Shown here piece by piece: positions 46,449 through 54,681 of a stretch of DNA of 64,000 nt. Numbering within the stretch: the first letter of the stretch is position 1; each line of letters begins with the position of its first letter. The notes under the pieces are model-generated. The model was not told the origin of the DNA, did not search any database, and saw only the letters and a program-made list of their open reading frames with translations. Source of the stretch: JAYVJH01 sp043777595 (GTDB lineage: Bacteria > Bacteroidota > Bacteroidia > Cytophagales > Spirosomataceae); assembly GCA_043777595.1 (NCBI GenBank), contig JAYWHT010000060.1, forward strand, positions 1 through 64,000. Reading direction: 5' to 3'. A program made the translations under genes and the position numbers.

Positions 46449-47723
46449 ATGAACTACCTTGAACCCGCTCCTATAAAGGACAAAGAAAACCCTCTGGAGT
46501 CGATGATGTCTCGTTTTGACAAAGCCGCCGAACTACTTGGCATAAGCGACGAGATGTACCATATTTTAAAAGCCCCACGCAAACAAGTTACCGTTGGCTT
46601 GCCCGTAACGATGGACAGTGGCCGAGTGCAAGTATTTGAAGGCCATAGAGTAATACACTCAACGATATTGGGACCCTCTAAGGGCGGAATCAGGTTTGAT
46701 ATGGACGTAAATATTGACGAAATCAGGGCTTTGGCCGCATGGATGACCTGGAAATGTGCCGTTGTGGATATACCTTATGGCGGTGCCAAGGGTGGCATAG
46801 CTTGCAATCCACGTGCGATGTCGGCTGGTGAAATTGAGCGGCTCATGCGTGCCTATACACTGGCGATGCTCGATGTTTTTGGACCCGACAAAGATATTCC
46901 AGCACCCGATATGGGAACTGGCCCACGAGAAATGGCTTGGCTGATGGACGAATACTCAAAGGCAAACGGTATGACCGTCCATGGGGTTGTTACGGGTAAG
47001 CCCTTGGTGTTGGGTGGCTCAGTGGGGCGCACCGAAGCCACAGGGCGAGGCGTGATGGCCAGCGCACTGTCGGCAATGGAAAAAATGAGACTCAATCCTT
47101 ACAAAGCTACCGCCGCCGTGCAGGGTTTTGGTAATGTGGGTATGTATGCTGCGGCACTTTTGCAAGAACGGGGCGTAACGATTGAAGCCATTAGCGATGT
47201 TACGGGGGCGTACCATAACAATAAGGGAATCAATATTGAAGAAGCCATCAAGTATAGAGATGCCAACGGTGGGCTACTCGAAAACTATGTCGGTGCCGAA
47301 AAAATCACAAACGAAGAACTACTTTCGCTCTCTGTCGATGTGCTTGTTCCGGCGGCAAAAGAAGACGTGATTACCTCAAAAAACGCCGCTAACATCAACG
47401 CCAAACTAATTGTAGAAGGTGCAAATGGCCCAACGTCTGCCAATGCCGATGAGATCATTAACCAAAAAGGAATAATGGTAGTACCCGATATTTTGGCCAA
47501 TGCTGGCGGCGTTACAGTGTCGTACTTTGAATGGGTACAAAATCGCATGGGTTACAAATGGAACTTAGAGCGAGTAAACCGTCGCTCAGACCGTATCATG
47601 AAAGATGCCTTCGAGAAAGTATTTGAAACCTCACAACAGTACAAAGTATCGCTTAGATTGGCGGCTTACATTGTTGCTATCGACAAAGTAGCCAGTACTT
47701 ACAAATATAGAGGCGGGTACTGA
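46449..47723 (+). CDS. gdhA: Glu/Leu/Phe/Val dehydrogenase family, probably glutamate dehydrogenase
   Basis: 424 residues. Substrate-domain motif GPSKGGIRF (about 76-84), the catalytic-Lys region VDIPYGGAKGGIACNP (about 104-119), NAD(P) motif GFGNVG (about 222-227) and the C-terminal EGANGPTSANAD (about 322-333) are those of hexameric amino-acid dehydrogenases. The length and start fit NAD-type glutamate dehydrogenase better than leucine or phenylalanine dehydrogenase (about 350-380). It links glutamate to 2-oxoglutarate and ammonia. A -7-like TAAGTTTG lies at 46406-46413. Confidence 0.93.
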   Translation: MNYLEPAPIKDKENPLESMMSRFDKAAELLGISDEMYHILKAPRKQVTVGLPVTMDSGRVQVFEGHRVIHSTILGPSKGGIRFDMDVNIDEIRALAAWMTWKCAVVDIPYGGAKGGIACNPRAMSAGEIERLMRAYTLAMLDVFGPDKDIPAPDMGTGPREMAWLMDEYSKANGMTVHGVVTGKPLVLGGSVGRTEATGRGVMASALSAMEKMRLNPYKATAAVQGFGNVGMYAAALLQERGVTIEAISDVTGAYHNNKGINIEEAIKYRDANGGLLENYVGAEKITNEELLSLSVDVLVPAAKEDVITSKNAANINAKLIVEGANGPTSANADEIINQKGIMVVPDILANAGGVTVSYFEWVQNRMGYKWNLERVNRRSDRIMKDAFEKVFETSQQYKVSLRLAAYIVAIDKVASTYKYRGGY

Positions 47724-47754
47724 GTATTAAAACTCACAATGATATGAATATGTC

Positions 47755-47790
47755 CAGATTTGCCAATTTTCAAAAAAGTTGGCAAATCTG
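47755..47790. terminator. Bidirectional terminator between gdhA and trpE
   Basis: 12-bp arms CAGATTTGCCAA (47755-47766) and 47779-47790 with a T4/A6-rich loop, between convergent genes. The 3' arm lies 7 bp from the trpE stop. Confidence 0.8.
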
Positions 47791-47797
47791 ATTCTGA

Positions 47798-49222
47798 TTA
47801 CAGTTCATTGGCCAGTTCAATAGCCATTCGTAGAGCCGCCAACTTACTTTGTACTTCTTGCATCTCAGACTCAACGTTTGACTTGGCCACCACACCCATA
47901 CCAGCCTGATAAAAAAGGGTGTTGTTTTTACTCAAAAAAGTGCGAATGGCAATGCAGTGATTAAAGTCACCATTGAAACTCAAATGCCCCAGCGCACCAC
48001 CATAAATACTTCGATTGGTGGTTTCGAGGCGGTCAATAATCGTCATGGCGTTGTGTTTGGGCGCACCCGAGAGCGTACCAGCCGGAAAAGTATCGGCTAC
48101 CAACTGCAATGGATTTGTACCAATGCTCATGCGCCCTGTAACTTTTGAAACCAAGTGAATGACGTGCGAAAAAAACTGCGCTTCTTTGTAAGTTTCAACC
48201 TGCACTGTATCGCAGCTACGGCTTAGGTCGTTGCGAGCCAAGTCCACGAGCATCACGTGTTCGGCGCTTTCTTTGGGGTCGGCGGCGAGTTGTCGAGCCA
48301 GTTCGGCATCTTTTACATCGTCGCCTGTGCGCCTAAACGTACCTGCAATAGGGTGAATTTCGGCACGTCCGTCTTTGATAAATATCTGTTTCTCGGGCGA
48401 TGAACCAAAAATTCGATAACTACCAAAATCAAAAAAGAACAAATAAGGTGACGGATTGACCGACCGCAAAGCCCGATACAAATTAAAATCGTCGCCCGTA
48501 AACTGCCTACTAAACCGCCGAGAAGGCACAATCTGAAACACATCGCCACGCAAACAATGGCCTATACAGGTCTTTATTGTTTGCCGCATTTGGTCGTCTG
48601 TCAAATTGCTGGTTTCGGTATCGCTGGTCTTAAAAGTAAACGTAGCCATTTTTGGGGCGCAAACAACGGCTTCTAATGAGTCTAAGTTCATACCTATTTT
48701 TTGGCTATTGTCCGACCGTTGCGAACCGTAATCGTGTTCAAACAAAAATACTTCGTCCTTAAAATGATTGAACACAATCACAAATCGATAAGCCCGATAC
48801 ACCATTTGCGGAATGGCGTTTTCGGTACTTTTGGCCTGTATTTCAATGTCTTCAAAATACTGCACCGAGTCGTAGGTAATATGCCCAAACAAACCACCCG
48901 AAATAAAAGGATAGTTGCTCGCTGGTGCATCAAACCGTTTGGTAAAATCTTGTAATCGTTGAACGGCCTGCTTCGGAAAATCTAAAGCGAAACTCTCGGA
49001 CAAACCGTCTGGAAATGTTTGTGTTATGTGGCCTTCGTCAAGCATAAACGAAGCTACGGCATCACAGGCAATGACACTAAACCCATGCTCCATACCGTGG
49101 TATTCGGCACTCTCGAGCATCACAGTATAAGGAAATTTGTCTCGTAGTTTTAGATACACTCCCACAGGCGTAAGCATATCGCCTAATATTTTTTTAGATT
49201 TTGTTTCGATTTTAAAATTCAT
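47798..49222 (-). CDS. trpE: Anthranilate synthase component I
   Basis: 474 residues. The N-terminal feedback-site motif LESAE (about 36-40) is the tryptophan-binding element that separates TrpE from PabB. The C-terminal chorismate domain has QIVPSRRFSRQF (about 234-245), SPEKQIFIKDGRAEIHPIAGTFRR (about 272-295), HVMLVDLARNDL (about 318-329), FPAGTLSGAPKHNAM (about 373-387) and YQAGMGVVAKSN. It makes anthranilate from chorismate, committing it to tryptophan. No trpG follows (the next gene converges), so it looks monocistronic. It has a Trp-rich leader peptide and a terminator hairpin 30 bp upstream of its ATG. Confidence 0.96.
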   Translation of the reverse strand: MNFKIETKSKKILGDMLTPVGVYLKLRDKFPYTVMLESAEYHGMEHGFSVIACDAVASFMLDEGHITQTFPDGLSESFALDFPKQAVQRLQDFTKRFDAPASNYPFISGGLFGHITYDSVQYFEDIEIQAKSTENAIPQMVYRAYRFVIVFNHFKDEVFLFEHDYGSQRSDNSQKIGMNLDSLEAVVCAPKMATFTFKTSDTETSNLTDDQMRQTIKTCIGHCLRGDVFQIVPSRRFSRQFTGDDFNLYRALRSVNPSPYLFFFDFGSYRIFGSSPEKQIFIKDGRAEIHPIAGTFRRTGDDVKDAELARQLAADPKESAEHVMLVDLARNDLSRSCDTVQVETYKEAQFFSHVIHLVSKVTGRMSIGTNPLQLVADTFPAGTLSGAPKHNAMTIIDRLETTNRSIYGGALGHLSFNGDFNHCIAIRTFLSKNNTLFYQAGMGVVAKSNVESEMQEVQSKLAALRMAIELANEL

Positions 49223-49245
49223 AATTTTGGTCGTAGTTTAATAAT

Positions 49246-49280
49246 AAAAAAGCGGTTCGCTGCCATGAGCAACGAACCGC
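49246..49280 (-). terminator. trpE attenuator terminator hairpin
   Basis: Read on the minus strand, GCGGTTCG (49280-49273) pairs with CGAACCGC (49259-49252), with a 13-nt apical segment, followed directly by T6 (49251-49246). It lies in the untranslated leader 30 bp upstream of the trpE start, where a terminator only makes sense as a regulatory stop. Segment ATGGC (49266-49262) in the loop can instead pair with GCCAT (49313-49309). Confidence 0.85.
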
Positions 49281-49302
49281 CGAATTTATAGTATCAAAAA
49301 CA

Positions 49303-49352
49303 CTGGCAATGGCTACGCACTCATCTCTAAAAGATTAGAACGCCACCACCAA
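49303..49352 (-). promoter_or_regulatory. Attenuator region 1:2 pairing across the Trp codons
   Basis: TTGGTGGTGGC (minus strand 49352-49342, containing the three Trp codons) can pair with GCCATTGCCAG (49313-49303) over 11 bp, of which four are G-U. The second segment alternatively pairs with the loop of the terminator hairpin (GCCAT with ATGGC, or TGCCA with TGGCA). This is the mutually exclusive folding expected for ribosome-stall attenuation. Confidence 0.65.
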
Positions 49353-49378
49353 GTTGTATTTTCTGATTGATTTTTCAT
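49313..49378 (-). CDS. trpL: trp leader peptide with three tandem Trp codons
   Basis: A 21-codon frame starts ATG at 49378 (MKNQSENTT), then TGG TGG TGG, then RSNLLEMSA and TAG at 49313. A leader this short with WWW, placed between a promoter and a terminator hairpin ahead of trpE, is the classical trpL arrangement. When charged tRNA-Trp is scarce, the ribosome should stall on the Trp codons, free region 2 and prevent the terminator. The ATG lies 9 nt after the promoter -7 box, so translation would start on a nearly leaderless mRNA with no Shine-Dalgarno site, in keeping with Bacteroidetes practice. Confidence 0.85.
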   Translation of the reverse strand: MKNQSENTTWWWRSNLLEMSA

Positions 49379-49387
49379 TTTATACTG

Positions 49388-49419
49388 CAAAAGTATTGAT
49401 TTTTTTGAAAAATGGCAAA
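49388..49419 (-). promoter_or_regulatory. trpL-trpE promoter
   Basis: On the minus strand, -33 TTTG (49419-49416) and -7 TACTTTTG (49395-49388, an exact TAnnTTTG) are 20 nt apart, the standard Bacteroidetes layout. The -33 box begins 3 bp after the stop codon of the upstream HNH gene, so trpE has its own promoter between the two. Confidence 0.7.
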
Positions 49420-49421
49420 TA

Positions 49422-50162
49422 TCAATCTAAAAAGTATTCAGGGATAAACCTACGAACTGATGACAGCGAACGCATGAGCATCGTAAATGAAGTTTTGCGA
49501 GAAAGCAAGTTTTTTAGCTTCATTTCGGCCTCAAACTTGTCCTGTGGCATTTTTGCCCCTTGCCATTCAATGATGGTGTTTAAGATTTTTTTCTCTTTTT
49601 TAAAAATCTCTTGGCGTAGTGTAGCTGACTTTTTGTTACTTTCAGCATCATTGCCATTATGGATTTTATCTAACAAAGCAGATGTTTTACAGGCTTTTAT
49701 ATTTGAAGTATCCGCTGCTTTGAAACTCGTAAAACCATCGGGGCCAAGCATATAAAGCAAATCTTTCTCTACATCATCAACCGCACTACAAGGGTCAAGG
49801 TAGCCCCCTTCTGGGTCTTTGCGAGGTTTTGCCATATTAGCATCATGGTCGGCAGGGTATAGGTTTGTCCATTCGTATTTGAGTTCGGGCTGCTGCTCAA
49901 ACGCCTTTGCTTTGAAGTGTTCTACGTCCATTGCCCATGAGTTGGCATAGCGTTTTTCCGACAAATAACATTTAGCAAAAAAATCACGGTCGAAGGCTTC
50001 AAACAAATCGGCGTTGCGATAGGGTGTATTACATTCTGGTTTGGCAACCCCTTTTCTTTCTTCTTCGCTAAGGTTTTTATAGGCACTCAACTCACTTAAA
50101 TATTGCTGTATCTCAGGCTTTTGTAATGACTCTGGAGCCGCACCACGTTGTACTTTTATCAT
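49422..50162 (-). CDS. ptuB: PtuB-like HNH endonuclease of a Septu-type defence pair
   Basis: About 246 residues from the ATG at 50162. An ATG at 50186 would add 8 residues and overlap the ATPase gene by 14 bp; the shorter form starts MIKVQRG, more like known PtuB starts. In 50186 numbering, DVEHFKAK (87-94) with H90, YEWTNLYPADHDANMAK (104-120) and YLDPCSAVDD (129-138) match the HNH core of PtuB and related proteins (usually 'vEHFRPK', 'Y.WeNL.ps'). It probably cuts DNA when triggered by the ATPase. It follows the ATPase gene by about 10 bp, as in Septu and in retron effector pairs. No reverse transcriptase is present. Confidence 0.78.
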   Translation of the reverse strand: MIKVQRGAAPESLQKPEIQQYLSELSAYKNLSEEERKGVAKPECNTPYRNADLFEAFDRDFFAKCYLSEKRYANSWAMDVEHFKAKAFEQQPELKYEWTNLYPADHDANMAKPRKDPEGGYLDPCSAVDDVEKDLLYMLGPDGFTSFKAADTSNIKACKTSALLDKIHNGNDAESNKKSATLRQEIFKKEKKILNTIIEWQGAKMPQDKFEAEMKLKNLLSRKTSFTMLMRSLSSVRRFIPEYFLD

Positions 50163-50172
50163 AAAGCGGCAA

Positions 50173-51396
50173 TTATTGGTGTTCAAAAATCATAGATTCC
50201 AATTCCAAACGCATTGCTGGCGACAGGTAGCGTTCGTTTTGGGCCAAGATGCCTTGTAATTTGATTTGGCGTTCTTCTGCATTGTCTAAGCGCAGCGTAG
50301 CATTGATTTCTTTGAAAATACCATCGGCAATAGTCGAATACTCGTTGTCTAACCCAAAATGCGACACCATTAACTCAGAATAACTACTTCCAACTATGCT
50401 ATCGTTTTCGGTGGTTTTGGTGGTAAGGTCAAAAATCGTGGCGTTTTTTATACTCGAAATCACGGCAGGTGAATGTGTGGCTACAATAAACTGAATATTC
50501 GGAAAAAGAGCCGTCAGCAGCGGCATTACCTCTTCTTGTAGTTTGAGGTGCAGGTGCGTCTCAGGTTCGTCAATCAGTACAATACCACAAGGATTAAAAC
50601 TAAAATCTTTGACTTCTTTGCGAATAATATCCACTCGCATAAACAAATCCATCAGAATACTTATTAAAGCCGAGAAGCCGTCAGACAGATTCTCAAAAGT
50701 GATTTGCTGGCCATTTGAAAGTTTTAGGTAGAATTCAAAACTTTCTTTCTCAAAAATCAATTCTAATTTTGAGTCTTCTAACATTTTTTGAAAACTCGAA
50801 TTTAATAGATTGAAAAAATGTTGGGACTCTTGTATTGCCAAATCATTTTTGTCAATCATATTAAATGCTTGTCCAACCTTTTTGTTTACTAAATATTGTT
50901 TGAATTGTTTAATGAAAAAATCAGATGAATTTTGTTGGTTTAATTGTTTAACAAAATCCTCATCTTTCGTAACCGTAGAAACTGGATTTATTTTACTATT
51001 TCTTTCTGCTTTTATAAACGAATAAATAAATTTATTTTTTTTATCTACTAAATTACCGATTTCAGTGTTTGGGTTCAATGCTATTTTTTCCAACCTATCC
51101 AATTCTAATTGCCATAATTTGACATAAGAATCATCTTTTCCAAATCGTTGAACTCTGTTAGGAATACTCTTTGCATGCTGGTTTATCATTGAAATTACAT
51201 CATTCCCTGACAAGTATTTATTTATCCAAAAATCAATGCTCCTCAAAATCGTACTTTTCCCACTGCCATTTTTTCCAGTCAAAACGAGATGGCTAAAGGG
51301 CTTATCGTTGTTTAGCGTAATGTCAAAATCTTGATATGCGTAGCAATCGTTTACGTGTATGGCCGTGATGTAGGGAAATTCGTCGGGCGTGAGCAT
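50173..51396 (-). CDS. ptuA: PtuA-like AAA/SMC-type ATPase of a Septu-type defence pair
   Basis: 407 residues. Walker A GKNGSGKST (41-49), ABC signature LSDGFSAL (237-244), Walker B GIVLIDEPETH (271-281) and H-loop THSP (308-311) form a complete ATPase site of the OLD/RecF-like AAA_15/21 group. A charged helical insert (about 90-220) lies between the two halves. Unlike OLD proteins there is no C-terminal TOPRIM domain; the nuclease is the separate HNH gene downstream. Shorter than the best-known PtuA, but within the range of compact Septu-like ATPases. The name is by architecture and pairing. Confidence 0.78.
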   Translation of the reverse strand: MLTPDEFPYITAIHVNDCYAYQDFDITLNNDKPFSHLVLTGKNGSGKSTILRSIDFWINKYLSGNDVISMINQHAKSIPNRVQRFGKDDSYVKLWQLELDRLEKIALNPNTEIGNLVDKKNKFIYSFIKAERNSKINPVSTVTKDEDFVKQLNQQNSSDFFIKQFKQYLVNKKVGQAFNMIDKNDLAIQESQHFFNLLNSSFQKMLEDSKLELIFEKESFEFYLKLSNGQQITFENLSDGFSALISILMDLFMRVDIIRKEVKDFSFNPCGIVLIDEPETHLHLKLQEEVMPLLTALFPNIQFIVATHSPAVISSIKNATIFDLTTKTTENDSIVGSSYSELMVSHFGLDNEYSTIADGIFKEINATLRLDNAEERQIKLQGILAQNERYLSPAMRLELESMIFEHQ

Positions 51397-51417
51397 GATT
51401 GATTATAGTTATTTCTA

Positions 51418-51448
51418 CAAAAATAGCGTTGTTTGAGTAAATTTGCAA
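51418..51448 (-). promoter_or_regulatory. Promoter for the Septu-like pair
   Basis: Minus-strand TTG (51448-51446) and TATTTTTG (51425-51418) fit -33 and -7 elements with a 20-nt spacer. The start codon follows about 21 nt later. A plus-strand -7-like TAAATTTG (51438-51445) for the divergent BNR gene overlaps it, so the two promoters may interfere. Confidence 0.5.
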
Positions 51449-51532
51449 TATCGACATCAAATCAAGACCAACACGATACTAAAATGTAGAATTTTAGTTA
51501 GTTTTATGCACAAAAGAAAAACAAACTTTAAT

Positions 51533-54500
51533 ATGAAAAACCACTTACTACTCTTTTTGTTTTTAGTCTCAATCCAGTCTTTTGCTCAAATTGAAGCCAG
51601 CACTTTCAAAAACCTCAACTACCGATTTATTGGCCCCGACGGCAACCGTGCCGTAGCTATTGTGGGCGAAGTTGGCAACGCAAATGTAACCTATATTGGT
51701 GCGGCATCGGGTGGTGTTTTCAAAACAGACGATGGCGGTGTGTCATGGAAACCGATTTTTGATGACCAAGATGTATCGTCTATTGGCTCATTGGCCATTG
51801 CCCCCACCGACCCCAAACAAGTATGGGCAGGCACAGGCGAAACATTCGTAATAAGACCAGCACATTCGCTTGGTAACGGTATTTATAAATCGACTGATGC
51901 TGGTAAATCTTGGCAAAATAGCGGTTTAGTCAAAACTGGGCGCATTGGCCGAGTAGTTGTTCACCCAAAAAACGCCGATGTTGTTTATGCCGCCGCACTT
52001 GGCCACGTCTATGGTCCACAACAAGAACGAGGAATATACCGCACCAAAGACGGAGGTAAAAACTGGGACAGGGTACTATTTATAAACGAAAATACGGGCG
52101 CAATAGACTTGGCGATAGACAACAGCAACCCCGATATTCTGTACGCTGCTTTTTGGCAAATCAATATCAATACTTGGGGGTTGCGAAGCGGTGGTACAAG
52201 TGGCGGAGTATATCGGTCAAAAGATGGTGGCGATACTTGGGAACTATTGAACGAAAAGATATTTGGACAAAAAGACCGGCCTGTCGGCAAAATTGCCATT
52301 GCTATATCACAGAGTAATACCAAAGTAGTTTATGCGTTGTTTGAGCTGGAAAGTCCCGCACTCTACCGATCGGCAGATGGCGGCGAAACGTGGGCGTTGC
52401 AGTCCAACGACCACAGTATGGCCGAGCGTGCGCCTTATTATACTCGCATCACGGTTGCGCCCGACAACGAAAACGAAATTCATACTGTGGGTGTCAAGCA
52501 TGGTACGTCAAAAGACGGTGGCAAAACCTGGAATTTTGGCTATAAAAGCGGCGGCGACAACCATGATTTTTGGATAGACCCCGCCAACCCTAACCGAATG
52601 ATGATGGCGCATGACGGTTGTGCGAGTATATCGCTCAATCGTGGCAAAAGCTACCAGAGAGTTACGTTGCCCATCGCCCAAATGTACCATGTGGCCGTCG
52701 ATAACCAAATACCGTACAATGTTTACGGCAATCGGCAAGATGGCTATTCGTATAGTGCGCCGAGCAATACTCGTTTTGGGGGTATTCCGCTTAGTGCTTG
52801 GGTAGGTGTGGGTGGTTGCGAAAGTGGTTTTGCCAAGCCCGACCCATTCGACGAAAATATTGTAGTGTCGGGCTGCTACGATGGCGGTCTCGAAGTATAT
52901 GACAAACGAACCCAACAGAGCCGAGACATCAGAGTTTGGCCCGAAGCAGGCTACGGCTGGAAACCCGCTGATATGAAACTACGCTGGCATTGGAACTTCC
53001 CTATAAGCTGGAGCCAGCACACTCCCCACAGAGTGTATGTTGGAAGCCAGTTTGTACATAAATCTGACGACTTTGGGCAGTCGTGGCAAGCCATTAGCCC
53101 AGACCTAACCACCAACGACAAAAGCCACCAACAGACTTCGGGCGGTATTGCTACCGACAACCTCATGACTTTTGACGGCTGTACGCTTTTTGCTATTGAG
53201 GAGTCGCCAATACAAAAAGATTTGATATGGACAGGCACAAACGACGGTCAAGTACAACTCACCCGAGACGGCGGCAAAACTTGGATAAACCTAACGGCCA
53301 ACCTAAACATACCAAAATGGGGGACTATTGCCAACATAGAGCCATCTCGCTACAATGCTGGCTCGGCTTATGTTAGCATAGATTTACACCAAATGGGCGA
53401 TTTCGATCCATATATCCTAAAAACCGATGACTTTGGTAAAACATGGCGCAAAATCAGCAATGGTATTCCAAAATCAGTACTGAGTTTTGTGCATGTTATC
53501 AAAGAAGACCCCAAACAAAAGGGACTACTCTACGCAGGCACAGACAACAATCTATACGCCTCAACCGACGATGGTACAAACTGGTTTTCGCTACGGCTCA
53601 ATATGCCCCCAGCCCCTGTTTATTGGCTCGAAGTTCAGAAAGGTTTTGACGACTTGGTAGTGGCTACTTATGGTCGAGGTTTTTATATCTTAGACGATTT
53701 GTCGCCTGTTCGGAATCTTTCAAAGTCTTTGAATTTGACAAAAATGCTGCTTCCTGTCAGGAATGGCTACCGTTTTCAAGACCTCAAAGCACCACACACA
53801 GAGCGCACCATGAGCGATGGTCAAAACCCACCTTATGGTGTGCCAATCAACTATTTTTTGAAAGATACACTCGTTAAATCACTGTCTGTCAATATTTTAA
53901 AAGATGGAAAAATAATTAGAAAATTGGTCGGCACAAACAAAAAAGGGGTAAACCGTATTTGGTGGGACTTGCGCTACGAAGCCCCCGAAACGGCCAAAAT
54001 CAGAACATTACCGCCCAACAAACCTTGGGTAGAGTTTGACAAAGATAGCACTCGGCGGCTTGTATCGTGGGACTTGGACTTGATGATGGGACTGCTGGGT
54101 CCAGTGGTTGAGCCTGGTAAATATAGCGCACAAATCGAGGCTGATAGTCAAAGTCAGACTTTCGAAATACTCAAAGACCCAACCACCAAAGCCACATTGG
54201 CCGACCTCAAAGAGCAAGTAGCGTTTAGTTTACAAATCAAAGAATCGCTCAACAAATCGGTCAAAATTATCAATGATTTGGAAATACAGCGCAAAAAAGT
54301 TGGTGATATGATTCTGAAAATGCCCGATTCTCAACTCAAAAGCGAAGCGAAAGAGTGGGAGAGGAGAGCCACCGAAATAGCCAACCAACTCTACGACATC
54401 AATCTCACAGGGGCCAGGGAAGATGCGTTCAGAAATCCAATGCAAGTCTATGAACGTTTGCAGTCTTTGGCCAGCGACATTGGAGCAAATGGTTCAGACT

Positions 54501-54604
54501 TTAAGCCCACCAATCAGCAACGAGAAGTATATGAAATCTTAAAAACTCGACTAAACAAAGCCCAAACAGACTACGATGCGCTAATGAAAAGGTCAGTAAT
54601 GTAG
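51533..54604 (+). CDS. Secreted BNR/Asp-box (VPS10/sortilin-like beta-propeller) protein
   Basis: 1023 residues from the ATG at 51533, which begins a signal peptide (MKNHLLLFLFLVSIQSFAQ). Residues about 25-760 hold at least ten Asp-box turns of the form (S/T)-x-D-x-G-x-(S/T)-W (KTDDGGVSW, KSTDAGKSW, RTKDGGKNW, RSKDGGDTW, RSADGGETW, TSKDGGKTW, KSDDFGQSW, LTRDGGKTW, KTDDFGKTW, ASTDDGTNW). These build one or two beta-propellers. After it comes a C-terminal region with a helical part (about 880-1015). Such proteins are often annotated as glycosyl hydrolases, but I see no catalytic residues to prove activity. No T9SS sorting domain is evident. Confidence 0.88.
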   Translation: MKNHLLLFLFLVSIQSFAQIEASTFKNLNYRFIGPDGNRAVAIVGEVGNANVTYIGAASGGVFKTDDGGVSWKPIFDDQDVSSIGSLAIAPTDPKQVWAGTGETFVIRPAHSLGNGIYKSTDAGKSWQNSGLVKTGRIGRVVVHPKNADVVYAAALGHVYGPQQERGIYRTKDGGKNWDRVLFINENTGAIDLAIDNSNPDILYAAFWQININTWGLRSGGTSGGVYRSKDGGDTWELLNEKIFGQKDRPVGKIAIAISQSNTKVVYALFELESPALYRSADGGETWALQSNDHSMAERAPYYTRITVAPDNENEIHTVGVKHGTSKDGGKTWNFGYKSGGDNHDFWIDPANPNRMMMAHDGCASISLNRGKSYQRVTLPIAQMYHVAVDNQIPYNVYGNRQDGYSYSAPSNTRFGGIPLSAWVGVGGCESGFAKPDPFDENIVVSGCYDGGLEVYDKRTQQSRDIRVWPEAGYGWKPADMKLRWHWNFPISWSQHTPHRVYVGSQFVHKSDDFGQSWQAISPDLTTNDKSHQQTSGGIATDNLMTFDGCTLFAIEESPIQKDLIWTGTNDGQVQLTRDGGKTWINLTANLNIPKWGTIANIEPSRYNAGSAYVSIDLHQMGDFDPYILKTDDFGKTWRKISNGIPKSVLSFVHVIKEDPKQKGLLYAGTDNNLYASTDDGTNWFSLRLNMPPAPVYWLEVQKGFDDLVVATYGRGFYILDDLSPVRNLSKSLNLTKMLLPVRNGYRFQDLKAPHTERTMSDGQNPPYGVPINYFLKDTLVKSLSVNILKDGKIIRKLVGTNKKGVNRIWWDLRYEAPETAKIRTLPPNKPWVEFDKDSTRRLVSWDLDLMMGLLGPVVEPGKYSAQIEADSQSQTFEILKDPTTKATLADLKEQVAFSLQIKESLNKSVKIINDLEIQRKKVGDMILKMPDSQLKSEAKEWERRATEIANQLYDINLTGAREDAFRNPMQVYERLQSLASDIGANGSDFKPTNQQREVYEILKTRLNKAQTDYDALMKRSVM

Positions 54605-54681
54605 AAGTAGATGCGAGTGTTTGTAATTTTCTGTTTATTGACGAAAGATTACTAAGTTTTTCACTATTCATTTTTCACTAT

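Noticed and set aside
47798..49222. PabB (aminodeoxychorismate synthase) instead of TrpE
   Set aside because: The N-terminal LESAE feedback motif and the Trp-codon leader both point to anthranilate synthase.
50173..51396. OLD-family nuclease or retron effector module
   Set aside because: The ATPase has no C-terminal TOPRIM domain, and no reverse transcriptase or msr/msd-like structure is adjacent; the HNH partner fits a Septu-type pair better.
51533..54604. Sialidase call based on Asp boxes
   Set aside because: The Asp-box count fits a propeller, but no sialidase Arg triad or FRIP-type motif could be recognised.
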